Part shown: positions 23,198 to 36,529 of the stretch, one piece after another
How positions within the stretch are numbered: the first letter of the stretch is position 1
Layout of the letters: the number at the start of each line of letters is the position of its first letter
Assembly (NCBI GenBank): GCA_949987565.1
Contig: OX465110.1
Location: 92,501-156,500, forward strand
From: Luidia sarsii
Lineage: Eukaryota; Echinodermata; Asteroidea; Paxillosida; Luidiidae
Reading direction: 5' to 3'
Length of the DNA stretch: 64,000 nt
Translations under genes and position numbers: made by a program
The notes under the pieces: generated by a model
Database searches by the model: none
Told to the model about the DNA's origin: nothing
The model's input: the letters and a program-made list of their open reading frames with translations, nothing else

Positions 23198-26100
23198 CAT
23201 GAATTCAGAATGCCCTTCGGTTATCCTCCCCTTAAGACAACGTAACAATTGATGTTTTCAACTAAAATGACAATAGATGAGCCATTTCAATTTCCGTAGT
23301 GTTTTGCCCGAATGTTTTCCATGTTGTAATCAGTAGGCCTATAGTGCTTGATTGCTTTATAAGTCTTGACGTAATGTCGGCTGTGAACAGAAAGACCGTG
23401 TGGACAAGAAATCATGAATTTATTTGAAACAAACTAAACTTTCAAAATTATAAAAAGGCTTTACGATTCAGTTGAAGTACATGGGATTGAGCTTTGAACT
23501 GGAACTAAATGAAGTAAGCGGCTGGTTTTAATCTAAATCATTTAATGAGGATTAAATTATTTAAAATGCACGAGCATGACTTGGTAAATGGATGATGTAA
23601 ATAAACGCATAAACCATTTTAGAGAGATTAACTGATGACTGACTGACGTGCTAGAATCGTGCTACCAAATACTGAACTATTTATCTTTCTCAGATGGAGG
23701 AAAGCACACTTTGATGCGATCATGTTAAGGAAAATGGAATCTACATAACATGAAATCATTCCTTAACGTTTAAGAACTGCAACCGTTTGATGAAGGATTA
23801 CTGCGGTCCCGTGAACAAGGTAGATGGGAAGTGAATAGTAAAAGACGCTTTGTCTTCATTGTTGAAGCCAGTCCTGCCGAACAGACACGAATAGTACAAA
23901 ATATCACTGACAGGTATCGCAACAGAATCTTAATTATATAATACACAATTCAACCATTTCCGGAGCTCAGATAACATTGAATTCTTCAATTTTAGGGATT
24001 AATTAATCCAGCCTGAATATCTAATGAGCAATATTTTTCTGCCAAGCAAGTCTTAACTTTATAATCGGGTTCTTAAATCTTTGGCGCACTAAAGGCTGAG
24101 ATAAAAACCCTATCAAATATCCGATGAAAAGAAAGATCTTGCTCAAGTTAGAATCAGATGTTTTGTTGAGAGACTCATTTCTGAGACTTGTCATTTGAAC
24201 AGTAATGTGCTTATACAACATCGGTAAAGGAGAAGTATCCAAGGTTTGTTCACGCTTTTGGGGAATGTGCGCAATTTGTCATCCAAGTCATGAAAAACAA
24301 ACTGTCTGTCATTCACTGGGTTATATGTATTCCCCTTATAGAGGAAAACCTATTTAATTCTAAAGTTTTAGGTCAAACTTTGTTCAAGGGAACGTCTGTA
24401 CAATATTATCTTCATACAATTATGTGTTTAGGTACATATGTGAACATTCCTAGTGCTATCTTACCAATGTTGTGTAGGGGGCTTAGATATCTCTTATTTT
24501 CTAGTTTTTGGATATTATTTGAGAGAATGAAATTCCATTTTAAGGTGAGATTTAGATATCAAAAAATATAAATAAACCTAATCTTTAAAAGACGACATCC
24601 CCGTGATAAATTAAAACTCGCAATTGTTTGATTTCCGTGTCTGTTCCCCGAAGAAGTAATTTCACGATTTAAAACAAAATACGATCGTCAAGAATTCTTC
24701 GGAAGCACTTTGTAGGCTAATTGTATTTTACTAAGTGTAATCACGTCCGTACAATAATCTATACTTCCTGAATTATTCGGTAAGAAAAATAATTGTTCCT
24801 CTACCTGAAATCCCCAAACATATTTGCGAGAAAAAGGATCGCATTAGCTGATACCTAACTACCTTGTCCAAACAGAACTCGCGCCTGCAAGAATTTCAGA
24901 AGCTTTCCAAATATACTTCATCAGTCCGCCAATATTATTCGACGCCTTCGATGGTGGCGGGAGTAGCTTGAAATTTGCTTTTCAGAAGATAATTAAGACA
25001 AGGACGAGACTAAAGGTGAGTTACCTGGTCTTTCTATTTCATCGATTTCTCTTTGCCCGTCCGTATGACAGCACCATGAATCATTCCCATATCCACCCTT
25101 GCCTGACGCTCCCACTGTCCCCTCCTTCCTCCATCTCAACATCCCCTTCTCTTCTCCGATCTTGCCCCATCCCACCCCACCCCCCCCCCTTCTCAGATTT
25201 CCGATTACTTCCTTTTCTTGTTCGTTTTCTGATTTTTTTCCAAGCAATTAACAGTTGAACAACCTAGCGTTCGTGCTCTGCAAGGCACCCACCTTCCTGT
25301 CCGTACGAGACGGGGAGAGCCTATATATCTTACTCGCTGTGCAAGTACAGGGTCATCCACTGACCCGTAATAATATGACACGCGTTCCAAAGAACGGCGG
25401 GCTACACCTATCGATTTTTTCCTCTGATTCATCCCTCCAGGAAAAAAAATGTCAAAGAGTGAATATTCCTCTTATACGTGAGAACAAACTTGAAAGGCAA
25501 ACCTATTGTGACGAGCCGACACAATTTGTTTTCTATAAACGCTTAAACAACCTCTTAATGTTACGAGAACTGTACTTTTTCAAACACTTGAGAAGAGGCG
25601 ATTGCCAAAGAGAGGGAGAGAAAACGGAGGAATATAAACTATTTTTTTTACAAGTGCTTTTAAGAAAGGTAGAGTGAATTTATTTGAATGGGCACTTAAA
25701 CACTATACTTGAGAATTGCCAGCAGGGCCGAGATTTGTGTGATATATTTTCACGTCAATTTCGCTGAGGTTAAACAGGCAAAGCAGGTAGTTCCACCACA
25801 CCATAGATGTTCACAAGTCACTAGAGGCATTGACTCCTCATCGATTCTATGACAGACCCATAGGCCTAGCAATTGGATGCTTTGGGAAACATTTCAAGAG
25901 AAAATACCCCACAGTCAATTTTTGCAAGAAAATTACGTGTGAGTGTATTTTCCTTGCCTTGTTTGACATTATTTGAACGCACAGTGATGTTAATTGCCTG
26001 CAAGTTGGTAATTGTATAGTTTTTGGAAAAAAAATGGCAAGCGAGAAACAGTCCCTGGCCCGGGACTTCACTCCAGTCCTTAGATGGTGCGGTGGCCTTA

Positions 26101-26882
26101 ATAAATAATCCTTGCCAGAGTGGGGACACCATTCAGAATGATTTCATACGAACCACTTTTCATAGTTCAATGCCTTTTACATTTACTACTTACCATAAAT
26201 GCTTAAGGCAGCAACTAGCAAATCATTTACCCAGTTATCACATAATTATGATTCTACACGCCAGCCAAACAGTCCTCTTGGGACTTGTGTCGTGAGTACG
26301 CCTCGGGTGTAAGCAGTTATTTTAAAAAGTGAATTGAAAGCGAAATTAAAATTCTGCTACGAATTTTAATTCAATAATTTCAGAATTACTCCATACATTT
26401 CTTCGTTACTAGGCAAGAGAAGACAGACACGTGGAAGGCGTTTATATATTACGCAGACTGAGTAAGTTCAGTAACCTCAGATTCAATGTAAGAGATAAAG
26501 TGGAATGACCCGACCACACGTCATGGTAGGTAATGCCTCTGATGGCAAGACATTATCTGCCAGCAGAGTGAAGCCAGTACAGCACATTCTTTTGATTTCT
26601 TTTCCCAAATCATCACCTTCTTGCTGTAATGGATTTTCAGATTTAGTAATCACCTCCCAAGACGTTAAAAGCAAAAGAAAATTGACTTTTAAGTAGCAGT
26701 GACAGACCGCGTCAGTGCTTAAGGCCATTCCAAAAACGTCGGTTCACTCCCTGTCCTCCTATTATATCCTTCCGCCAAATATAGCAAAGCTGAGATTCTG
26801 ATATTCTGTTGAAACTATAAAGGACCCCTTCTAATTCGTGAAAAAGGGATTTCCTTCAACAGCGTGGCCAGAACACCTTTCT

Positions 26883-26913
26883 AGAGTTCGTTACTTCAAA
26901 ATAAACGAACTCT
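26883..26913. repeat. Hairpin with 10-bp perfect stem
   Basis: AGAGTTCGTT at 26883-26892 pairs with AACGAACTCT at 26904-26913 across an 11-base AT-rich loop. Not followed by a T-run, and function unknown. Confidence 0.5.
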
Positions 26914-27170
26914 GAAATTGGAAAGGTTTGAGAGACATGGTGGAAAGCTCAAATCTTTACACAATTTTTGCAAAGGCATTTACAGCTTATGCCAATTCTT
27001 GAATTGTATGCACGTCATACAAGAGACCGCCTGTTTTGTTGGGCTCTTCTTGTTTGTGATCGATAGACAGGCAACTATAACCAATTGTGATTTACCCTCG
27101 GGTATAGAGACACGTGGACAAATGGATGTTGCCATAACAACCATACAGAGGCCGCAAATATTCACAACGC

Positions 27171-27210
27171 CAAAGCAGAGGTCTCGGGTTCATGTTCCGG
27201 TCCAGTCAAA
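27171..27210 (+). repeat. tRNA-derived SINE fragment (B-box half)
   Basis: AAAGCAGAGGTCTCGGGTTC followed by ATGTTCCGGTCCAGTC matches the B-box half of the SINE at 43054-43176. The A-box half is absent or too diverged to see. Confidence 0.5.
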
Positions 27211-27248
27211 TTCTCTTCCAAACTTTAGAAATGGTGACCAGTAGATAT

Positions 27249-27276
27249 GACGCTTGGATCCTCGCAGGACCTGACT
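27249..27276 (-). repeat. Hammerhead-like dispersed motif, diverged copy
   Basis: The + strand reads GACGCTTGGATCCTCGCAGG ACCTGACT, matching GACGTTTTGATCCTAGCAGG ACCTTTCT at 31677 in most positions. The catalytic-core positions are mostly lost. Confidence 0.4.
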
Positions 27277-28955
27277 AATGGGTGGATCGGTAATTTGGTT
27301 AGACCACATCAACCAGTTTTGTCTGCTGAGTTGGAGCAATGCATTGTGGGATACGTCTTAAGTAACCGCCTGACTCTTCCAGTTACTTGGGCCAAATCTA
27401 ATCACGCGAAGGTAGTGACGTCAAACAAAGGTAATCGAACGCAGTCACGCTTGCACGAGCTTAAGTACGAGATAGTAGTCGAACGCACCGTTTATAAATC
27501 TGGGCCCACTATCGGCTCAGGTTGAACATTATCCTCAGTACATTATGATGACAGCTCGAAAAGGGGAAGTATAGAGCTCGGAACAGTCCTTGTAGAATGA
27601 CTTCCCAGTTCAAGGCGATGTTTGTAAATAGAAGAGGTTGTCCAAGACGTGTCAGTCCCTTTAGGTTTGAAATTCTAAGTCGATGGAGCGTTATACAGCT
27701 TAAACCTCTGACGTACTACAACTGCAAGTAAATCGACGTGCATTCTTCAGGGAAATTATTAATGAATCTCTAGAACCCCGTCGATGTAACTCATGCAGAA
27801 GCCTATACTGTGCGTCAAACGATCACGACATGGCATCATGGGTGCGGTTTGAACTTGAAACGTGCTGCATTTGTCCCTTCAACGAAAGGCAGCGTACAAG
27901 CATTATAGTCTGAAGTTGTGGTTTGTTGGGGAGTTACAATTTCATCACGGGGCAAGACTGGCACATGAAACCCTTGTAGCAGAAGTAAGATGTCCATTGA
28001 CTTGCTAAGAGACGGTACAACGTCTTGCGCATAATGTACGTTCTTCTATGTTCAGCAGCGAGATAAAGAAAGATTTCAATTCGCTGACCTTGAATCTAAA
28101 ATTCCTTCTACAACGGTCCAGCAAGGGAGCGAAGTGCAAGCTCGTTTAGGCTAGCGTCCCCGTGAGTAAGGCAGGACACCTTTAGCTGGCCGATGAAAAC
28201 CAGGCTAAAGTACGCCTTTCAACGACCTCACACATGAACAACCAATCACTGCTTCTGTCTATCTGAAGAGGGCCTGAGCCAAACTCAGCGAACACTCTGG
28301 GTCTGGGACAATTACCTGCCTCCAGGTTTTTTTATGCCAACATCCGAAAATAAATCTTTGATCAAGAGTCGGTCTGAATCTACACACTTAAGCAATTTGC
28401 TGGAAATCTAATATGTTTGTTTTTGCAAAGAGCCCCAAAGGAGAATTATTCTTAGAAAGACAAGAATATAAATATGCTATCGGCTTTCTTTAAAATCCCT
28501 GCTAGTCACAAGGCAGAATGTTCAGACCTTCCAAGGGGAAGACACTCTATTCTCCAAATCCTTGGAACTGATCGACGCTGATTTAATCTAACACCACACC
28601 AACACCAAAACTCGCGTCTTCAACTTTCTCTTTATTCGAGACACACTAACGCGGCGCTAGAATTCTCCTTAAAGCAAAGCTACTGCCTTGAAAAGTACCG
28701 ATTGCGTTTATCCAGTTTCGATGATTTTACATGAGGATCCCTTCTATTACCTTTTTATCAAGGGGTAAGACAAACTCTTACATGACAAATAATAGCATAA
28801 CGTTTCCAATCACCATTTAAAATGAATGAACAAGTGGCCGTGGAGAAACAAACATGCTACACACTAGTTGCAGTTCTTTGATCCAAAACTCCCATCCACC
28901 AACCATCCCTGTGTGGAGTCACTCACCTCCTCCAAGTCTATAGACAAAAATGGTT

Positions 28956-28980
28956 CCCCCCCCCAAAAAAAAAAAAAAAA
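28956..28980. repeat. C9-A16 homopolymer junction
   Basis: Nine C residues are followed directly by sixteen A residues; an open frame through it is an artefact. Confidence 0.8.
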
Positions 28981-30585
28981 TTGTCCCTGGACTTACCATT
29001 GGTTGAAGAACTTCTCCCAATGAGCTTAGAACATGGATTTTTTTTAAGTACGAGGGCAACGATTGATTGCCGTCACGCCTGAAATTGAAAATAAAAACAG
29101 TTTTGAAAAAGAGGGATGTCTTCATTTCGATTGCAGGCAAGGGAAGAATAAGATTGCATCGATTCATCAAGATTGGTTTGTCAGCAAATGTATGAGATTT
29201 AATTTATAACACATCTCCTATCGCCCTTGTGTGTGGAGATTTGGCCATGTTTACATTCACTGCTCCTTCGTTGTCGTACTCGTTCAATGATATCTTATTT
29301 CATGGAGGGTACAACGACCTGTCAGACAGAGGGATTACTGTGTCGTCATCACCTTTCCTTCATCCTGTTCATGTGCTGTCTTTAGAATTCAACACTTTGT
29401 ACAGAATGAAATCAATCATCGATATAAGCTTCTAAGCTTTTGTGGAAACCGTTTGGGCGAATAGTGATAAATCATTAAGAACTGGGAGTGCAAACATTAC
29501 TAAGAAACTTGGACTTGAGGTGGATATCCAAATGAAACCCAACCAAATAAGTAGTTCTACATACTTGACACATATTCGGCAATCCGGGCTACTCATTATT
29601 ATGTCTTGAGCTGACAAGAAGAACCATTTTAACCTCTTTCATTTTCTAACAACTGCCCTGCAGTTTACACTCACAGCTTTAAAATGGTCCTTAGATATTA
29701 CGTCTATCTATACTTCGAGCATTATATTTCACAACATCCACATGCGCTGAAGACAGGTGTAGCGTAGATAGCCATTCTTCGTGACACAACTTAAGGAGTT
29801 TGGTCCAGAAAAAGAAAGATAGTTATACAAGAATATTCTATTGGGGCAACACGTTTCAATTCAGATCATGAATTCCATTGTGTTTGGCCAACCAAAGCAG
29901 CATATTACACGCTTAAGTGATGTGTGTTTTGTGTGGCAACACAAAGGCGTACTCTGGTTAAACACTCTGCGTGATATGATATGGCACTATGACGAGGCTG
30001 AATGATTTCCAAGGCTGATTGAAACGACATGAAATAGCCGTGGAGATTTGGGCGGCAATACTTGAATCATCGTCAGTAAATGCGTGATGCCAATGTTCCG
30101 CCATGGTACGGGTTAGGATCAATACTGAATTACATTCAACGAAGTGGATCGAAACAACTCAGCATTAATGGGGTATAAATTGGGGGAACACACAAACCCA
30201 GATGGGTCTAAAAGGTAGGTATTATTTGGTGGAGAAAAAGTGGATTATCATCTTTATTAGAAAAGAGTAGATTAAGTTCAAACCAGACCCTTTTAACCTA
30301 CATTATATCATATTATTCTGTCGGGCTCGACGCACGTGTATTATGACAAAGGAATGACTGCAATGGATGATACATAATTATTAGGGATATCTCTCTATGG
30401 TACCATTGTGATATGGATTGAGAGGTTTGGCACTGGGTTACATACAGATCGCATCTCCTGTCTGGTAACCTGACGTCAGGCACTTCTTTGTGAACTGCCT
30501 TGAAGCAAAAGTACATTAATTGCTCGGTACACGTTGGGGATAGGAACATAATTATCAAGAAACCTGTTGTTGCTGGTGCTGCGGC

Positions 30586-30586
<1 letters not shown>

Positions 30587-30628
<42 letters not shown>
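30587..30628 (+). repeat. (GTCGTT)7 hexanucleotide microsatellite
   Basis: Seven perfect tandem copies of GTCGTT, then degenerate GTT-rich sequence. Both strands translate without stops, which explains the Thr-rich and Asp-Asn-rich open frames there. Confidence 0.9.
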
Positions 30629-30798
30629 ATTATTGTCATTGTTGTTTAAGAAGAATGAGGTCTTCCCTTGCTTTCTAGCTGGGGAATTTAGCACAGTGCG
30701 GAAGTAAGCGTTGGTATATCATAATGGACCTACATATAGGCCTATGCATGTATACTTTAAGATGCAAACCCCTCACAATCCATGTCAGATCATTTTGC

Positions 30799-30960
30799 TG
30801 GCAGGCTGGCATGCAGGCAGGCAGGCAGGCAGGCAGGCATGGTGGCAGGCAGGCAGGCTGGCAGGCAGGCATGGTGGCAGGCATACAGGCTGGCAAGCAG
30901 GCAGGCATACAGGCTGGCAAGCAGGCAGGTAGGCAGGTAGGCAGGCAGGCAGGCATGCAG
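30799..30960 (+). repeat. GGCA/GGCT tetranucleotide array
   Basis: About 160 bases of GGCA units with interspersed CATG, CATA and GTAG variants. The frames up to 147 codons that cross it are repeat translations rich in Ala, Cys, Pro and Leu, not a gene. Confidence 0.9.
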
Positions 30961-31669
30961 GATGGCTGTCTGCCTCTATCGCCCTTGGATAATTCGAGCT
31001 GTCTTTCCCTGGTAAAAACCCCACTCCGACCGTAATGATAACCACTATGTCGAAAATTGCATTCATATTCATTAAGTGCGAGACGGTGTGACGTTATTGT
31101 GTTACCACAAGAAGCCAAGAACTGAAAATGGCGCTAAGTGGTCTCTTTATAGTCGCTTCTAAATTCGAAGCTAAAAGCATGACTGCAATTGACAAATGAC
31201 AGATTTGGTAGAACATTCTACCAAGCCATTACAGGCAACTGCCCCTCTTCGAGAAAGTCCCTTCTGGACATTCTTTGTGTTATGTTTAGGAAGTACATTT
31301 AGATCAATGATTTTACATAGATTGCGGAGTACAACCTATATACTCACCTACCTACCCGCCCCCGCGCAATCAAAATAACATCAAAAGATCTTCTTTTTGA
31401 CAGCCTTTTCATCAGTTCGGTAAACCATTGTCATTACAAATGTTGACATTTCAAATTGCTTACTGTAAATGTACAATCACTGTAAATGTACAAAAGGCGT
31501 CGACAAATCGGTCTGTCAAATTATTTCGGATACATCAAAAAAGAAAAAAATGAAAATAGAACGATTGCAAAGCTTCAGCTTTTTAGGTCGTTACAAATGT
31601 CAGACCTCCAGTGACCTGTTTAAAAGGATACTGACTAAAATGACCAAAAAGCTAATATCAAAATTCAGG

Positions 31670-33025
31670 AGGGCCTGACGTTTTGATCCTAGCAGGACCT
31701 TTCTCAAAGGCAGAATGACAGGGACAAAACAAATAGGAAGGGGAGAGTAACAGGGGCATGGATGACAGAGAGAGGACAAAGAGGATTGCTGGTAGGGTGA
31801 GATCAAATGGAAGCTCGGAGGTAGTGGAAGGGGAAAACATCAAAGTGAAAGAGTGAAATATAGAAATAGGGGAGTGAACACAAAAGAGGAGTTATCGGCA
31901 GGTTTAGACACGCAAGGTGTCAATCATCCCTTCCCTGGATGTTGATGTTGAAGACGCTTCATCCACATTTTCTCCAGGCTTAAACGGACTGTAAGATGAC
32001 CAAGTGATTCTATGCCCAGAACACTCATATCTGATATGGAATGATTGGGAAGATTGAAATGACACCCAACAGGTGTGTCCAATTTACCAGTTTTTTATGG
32101 TAGACCTAAGACCGAAGACTTGCTTTTTGAGGGTGTTTAGTTTTTGACAACAGTATTGAACATTACAAACTCAACAGATGATTAATATGTATAATGTTGG
32201 GGGTGGTAAATGGTGCCATAGGTCTTGTTGGTTGTGCCCGAAGAATTTCCATCGTCTGTTTCCTTGACATGGGTCTTACAAACGATGCATTTCGAGGTAC
32301 ACTTAAAAGTACCATGTTTGTTGGGAGTTGAAGCGTCCAAAGGGGGAACCTCTTCTCGTACAATTAAGTCACGCAGGTTACGGGGGCGCCTGAGAGCCAA
32401 CACTGGCATGTCTGGAATAGCACTAGCCAGACGATATGATGTATGGAGAATGTGGTGGTTCTCCTTAGTAATTTTCCGGAGGGGAGGTAGATATTGATGT
32501 ATGAGGTAACTAAGGGAACCTTAGGATTGTCCTCAGTGCCGGAGGATTTTTCTTTGAGTGCCGAACTTCTAGGAATGGAACGGGCTTTGGCAATAATAGA
32601 CTTATTCACTTGGTGAGAGCTGTAGTCTCCTGCAACCAAGTTTCTGACAAATACTTGTGCATGGCAGAGAAACTCTGAGTCATTGCAGCACATGCTCCTC
32701 AACCTGAGGGCCTGACTATTATGCTATACTAGTCTGGGATGTGTGGGGTGGCAACTTACTCGCCGGACTGTAGAAGACATGTTCTATTTAAAAATTGGAA
32801 AGTTTGAATTAATAAGACTACTTAAATATTCAAACCGATGAAATATTTCCTTTAAAAATACAACTCGTGTAAAGGTATCTGAAGGTGGGGAATTGTTTCT
32901 CACGGCGAGGTGTTGTTCAGTACTAAGGCCTGACTTTTTTAGGAAACGTTGGAAATAAAAATAAACATAAGACGGCGTGACAAAGAATATATTAAGGAAT
33001 ACCTCTTTAAGCTGCAACATTTATT
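31670..33025 (-). mobile_element. Penelope-like retroelement remnant
   Basis: Read on the - strand, fragments in several frames follow the order of the C-terminal part of a Penelope-like polyprotein. First comes the linker after the reverse transcriptase: SIIAKARSIPRSSALKEKSS then VPLVTSYINIYLPSGKLLRR at about 32500-32660, and ALRRPRNLRDLIVREEV then a Cys-rich KCTSKCIVCKTH segment at about 32240-32400. Next is the end of a GIY-YIG endonuclease domain, TPVGCHFNLPNHSISDMSVL at about 32005-32070, and KMWMKRLQ near 31950. Stops and frame changes interrupt it throughout, so it is dead. The reverse transcriptase palm is not visible; 32784-33020 is an uncertain 5' part. A hammerhead-like motif lies just 3' of it, as expected for the terminal repeat of such elements. 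A LINE with GIY-YIG would be the alternative. Confidence 0.72.
31676..31712 (-). repeat. Hammerhead-ribozyme-like motif, best copy
   Basis: On the - strand the sequence reads CTGCCTTTGAGAAAGGTCCT then GCTAGGATCAAAACGTC. GGTCC and GGATC can pair as a 5-bp stem II (one G-U), flanked by TTGAGAA where a hammerhead has CUGANGA and by CAAAAC where it has GAAAC. The differences are mostly transitions, so this looks like a decayed ribozyme. It lies at the 3' end of the Penelope-like remnant and on the same strand. Confidence 0.5.
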
Positions 33026-33029
33026 CATA

Positions 33030-35834
33030 AATTAATTGTTCATATGCGGCTGAAATCTATATTTGTTTCCTGTAACTTTGCGTTCACATTCACATCTGAA
33101 AGTGCATAGATATATAGGCCTAATATGATCGGCAGGCGCTAATGGGGGCCTACTGTGACAAATAGCGAGTGATCTGACACAAAAGGGTGAAATAATTGAA
33201 GAAAAAATGAAATATCACCCTTGAATAACAAACCCAATGGCCGAGAATGGATACTATAGGCCGTCATTTAAGCAGGGCAACCTCGGCAAGGGGTGAAATG
33301 TGTATCTGTACTGTGGTTGTGTCCAAATTCACTTGTGTGCTATTTCCAACTACTACAGACAAGGATTTCTGACAGCGTCTAATTGGCTAATGTCTCATCA
33401 TCGTTTCGTATCTAGGATAACTGTTTGATGAGCAGCCAAAAGCTGACCGAACATTGAACAAAGTTCTGAAATATTAGTGCAGTAACCTACGATGACATTG
33501 GTAGGGACTAGCAAATATAAAGCATCGCTTGAGGGCTCATGGGCGACACTCTAAGTGGTCATTCTTTCCCCAGTGACTGGTCGAAGCAGTCTACAGGCAT
33601 GCGTGTGCTTATCACCTAGGTCACGGACTGAGGCACGAACTCGACAGACCAGAAGCCCATGGCGTCAGTGATCTCTCCCCGCCTGTGGGGCTGTTATCTC
33701 CACTACTAGTCCCTGGTCGTTACCCACACCAGTCCGCCCACTTAATCGAATACTTACGCCCCCGTGACGCTTGGTTTATCATCGATTCCTGATGCTTGGG
33801 TACATTCGTCGTTCGCCAACCCTAAGGTGGAGACCAGCACGGAATAGTTCGGCGTCACTCGGTCCATTTTGGTATAACCAAGTCTATCACCGTTACGATA
33901 AGAACATGTATCGCAATTCAAGTACACATGTAAAATGGCGTAAATGGCGTAATAATGTCACACATCGTTTTTTGTTCGATTATTCAATACTAAAAAGATC
34001 CCTTAAATGCAATGTATGATATTGATACTCAGTAACAACAAATTCAGTTAGTTTTCGTTGTTGGGATCAACGAAGACGATTTCAAATTTCTGATAGACAC
34101 ACAGAAAAATGATAATTTGCCATAAAATGTAATTTACCTCATGGATGAGGTGGAACAGCAAGTTTCTCAAAACATAATATGCACAAATTCCTTTGACAGA
34201 GATGTTGCTTTCTATCCAACCCTCTCAGTGAGTAGAGTCACCAGACAAGTGTGTACTGAATGGACTTGATGCCATAATACTAGGTCAGTATATAACCCAG
34301 TGTCATGTTACTGGGTCATCCTGATGACAGCGAATACACACAGTTCAATGGAGTCTATCACTTGATGCACACGTTTCTCTCTAAAAGCCGTCAGTCTCAG
34401 ATGTCATCATGCTAAAGATCCGTCACGTCGCCTGTAAAACAAGCACCGATTACGGCATAGCTAGTCACGAGCAACCAAATCCCACCCGGGCGTTAGTGAC
34501 GTCAGCAACGTGCATATAATTACCGTATTCAAGTTATGTTTAGTCATTGTATGAAAGTTTCCAATAGCGTACTAGATATGGATATATGACGCACATGCAG
34601 TAATCAGAACATGAACAGGACCAGTTTCACAAAGACAGTAGTTCAGGTATCGATACATCCGTATCTCTCTGGAGCACTGTCAAGGTAGCAGGAGCATTTA
34701 GATATTGCAGCGTGGTTAGGTAACCACTTACCACAGGAAAGTGCAAAATAACTTCTGCGTAGGCATATATACGGTTTCAAAATTACTAAGGATTTGTTGT
34801 AATGTTGGCGTCTTACCATAGTCCTACATGCTGTAAAGGGAGCTACAATGTGTTACAAGCAAGGCTCCACTAACCCATTTGACACCATCGTTGCTCATTG
34901 AATACATTCCAATATTTCATCATTTCGCTAACATTGCTTCACATTTTCCTCCACTTCGATAAAAGGTTATTAAATGCTGTGCGTTTTGTGATGTAGGCGT
35001 ATGAAAGATTAACAGAGATCAGAAATATTTGTGCAAAGAAAATCATAAATAACCAGTTAGTTTAACGGGAATAGATCCTTTTCATGACTCAAATATCTCG
35101 CCTTTGTAGTAAACCTTCCTGGAATGACATACTGGAACCTTCATTTGGTTTCACTTAGTTCTATGTTCAAATCTAAACTCATATATGAAACCTTAACAAA
35201 CCTACAGACAAGGCAGCATTGCGTGTGTCCAACTCCGAATTGCAAATTCGTCGAGCCTTGCAAAAAGTAAGTTATTTCAACAACCCTGGGGCCGTTACCT
35301 GGCCCGTTCCACTGGCATAATTGGCCAAATTGTGTTTTGGCTAAACTCCAGTTTTTCTCAAGAGATCGTGTGGTAGAGAGTGAAATCGTGAGTTTGGGCG
35401 CCACTGAGTGTGTTGACGTGCAGCGCTATGAAGCCCAACTAAATTGAAGACAAACAAACGGATTGGTCTCAATCACTCACTGAATGCATTGTGGGACAAG
35501 GAGGCTAAGAGTGGGTATATTAAGGTAGGGAATGGGTGCATTGAGAGTCGTCAAAGGTAAACCCACACTCCCACTTTATACTCTTCATCTCATACATACT
35601 ATTCCTAGGTGCACTTTCCACTAGTTCCATTAAAAGTAAAGATTCAATGTGAAGGGTTAGTCCACACACTTTACTACCTATAAGTGGTATCAACTGTCTA
35701 AACATGCTTTGTCTATAGTTGTGTCTGAACTGTTTAGAACACGCAAACGCTCTATGAAAAAGTGTGTTGGGGTAAAAAAAAAAGTGCAACAACTGACTTT
35801 GGACGGTCAATTGTAAACTACTCCCTTCATAAAA
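33030..35834. other. Intergenic stretch, nothing recognised
   Basis: No exon, RNA gene or repeat that I can support between the Penelope-like remnant and the 35-bp minisatellite. Confidence 0.5.
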
Positions 35835-36085
35835 CTGAGGGTATGTGATACACATATACATATACAAAGCTGAGGGTATGTGATACACATATACATATAC
35901 AAAGCTGAGGGTATGTGATACACATATACATATACAAAGCTGAGGGTATGTGATACACATGTACATATACAAAGCTGAGGGTAGGTGATACACATGTACA
36001 TATACAAAGCTGAGGGTATGTGATACACATAATCTATACAAAGCTGAGGGTATGTGATACACATAATATATACATGTACATACAT
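35835..36085. repeat. 35-bp minisatellite, about 7 copies
   Basis: Units begin CTGAGGGTATGTGATACACA followed by TATACATATACAAAG at 35835, 35870, 35905, 35940, 35975, 36010 and 36044. The first four are almost identical; the last ones vary. As 35 is not a multiple of 3, all frames cycle, which creates a 180-codon - strand open frame of repeated ITYPQLCI units that is not a gene. Confidence 0.92.
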
Positions 36086-36529
36086 GTATACAAGGAATGT
36101 TGAATTAAGTTCAGTGCCGCCTGGCCAGACGTCTCCATCCATGGCACCCTCATAGGGACCATTATAGAATGGGTCTAAAAGGTCTCAAAATAAAATACAC
36201 ACTCTTTTTGAGAATTGCAATGGATTTTACAGCCGTCTGTAAGAACCGTGATATGGAAAGTATTACACAGTCGATCAAACAAGAACAACGGAAGCGTTGT
36301 AGACAGATTGGCTGTTCTCCTTACAAAGTATCAACCTAACATTCATTTGAACGATGGCGGCGATAATCCCTCCAATAACAATCATCCAAAATGAATTCGA
36401 AGTCATTCAACGTCCGTGAATTCGTGCAGAATGAAATACAATCTGGACACGAATGGAAAGTCACGACTCGGCCTTTGGGATCGACTGATGCAAGTGGCAG
36501 AGGTTGATAAGAGTTGAAGGTTTGTACTA

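Larger units (their letters stand above)
22591..31660. other. Intergenic region without recognised genes
   Basis: No exon with protein similarity I recognise. It holds hairpins at 23121-23197 and 26883-26913, a SINE 3' fragment at 27171-27210, a hammerhead-like motif at 27249-27276, a C/A homopolymer junction at 28956-28980, and simple arrays at 30587-30628 and 30799-30960. Frames at 25255-25677 and 26918-27525 have no family resemblance. Confidence 0.6.

Noticed and set aside
25255..25677. 140-codon + strand open frame
   Set aside because: No recognisable domain, no splice-site framing and ordinary intergenic composition.
30675..31118. 147-codon - strand frame rich in Cys, Leu, Pro and Ala, and + strand partners
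   Set aside because: It is produced by the GGCA tetranucleotide array, which is open in several frames on both strands.
35520..36062. 180-codon - strand open frame with ITYPQLCI repeats
   Set aside because: It is the translation of the 35-bp minisatellite; similar frames exist in other phases of the same array.
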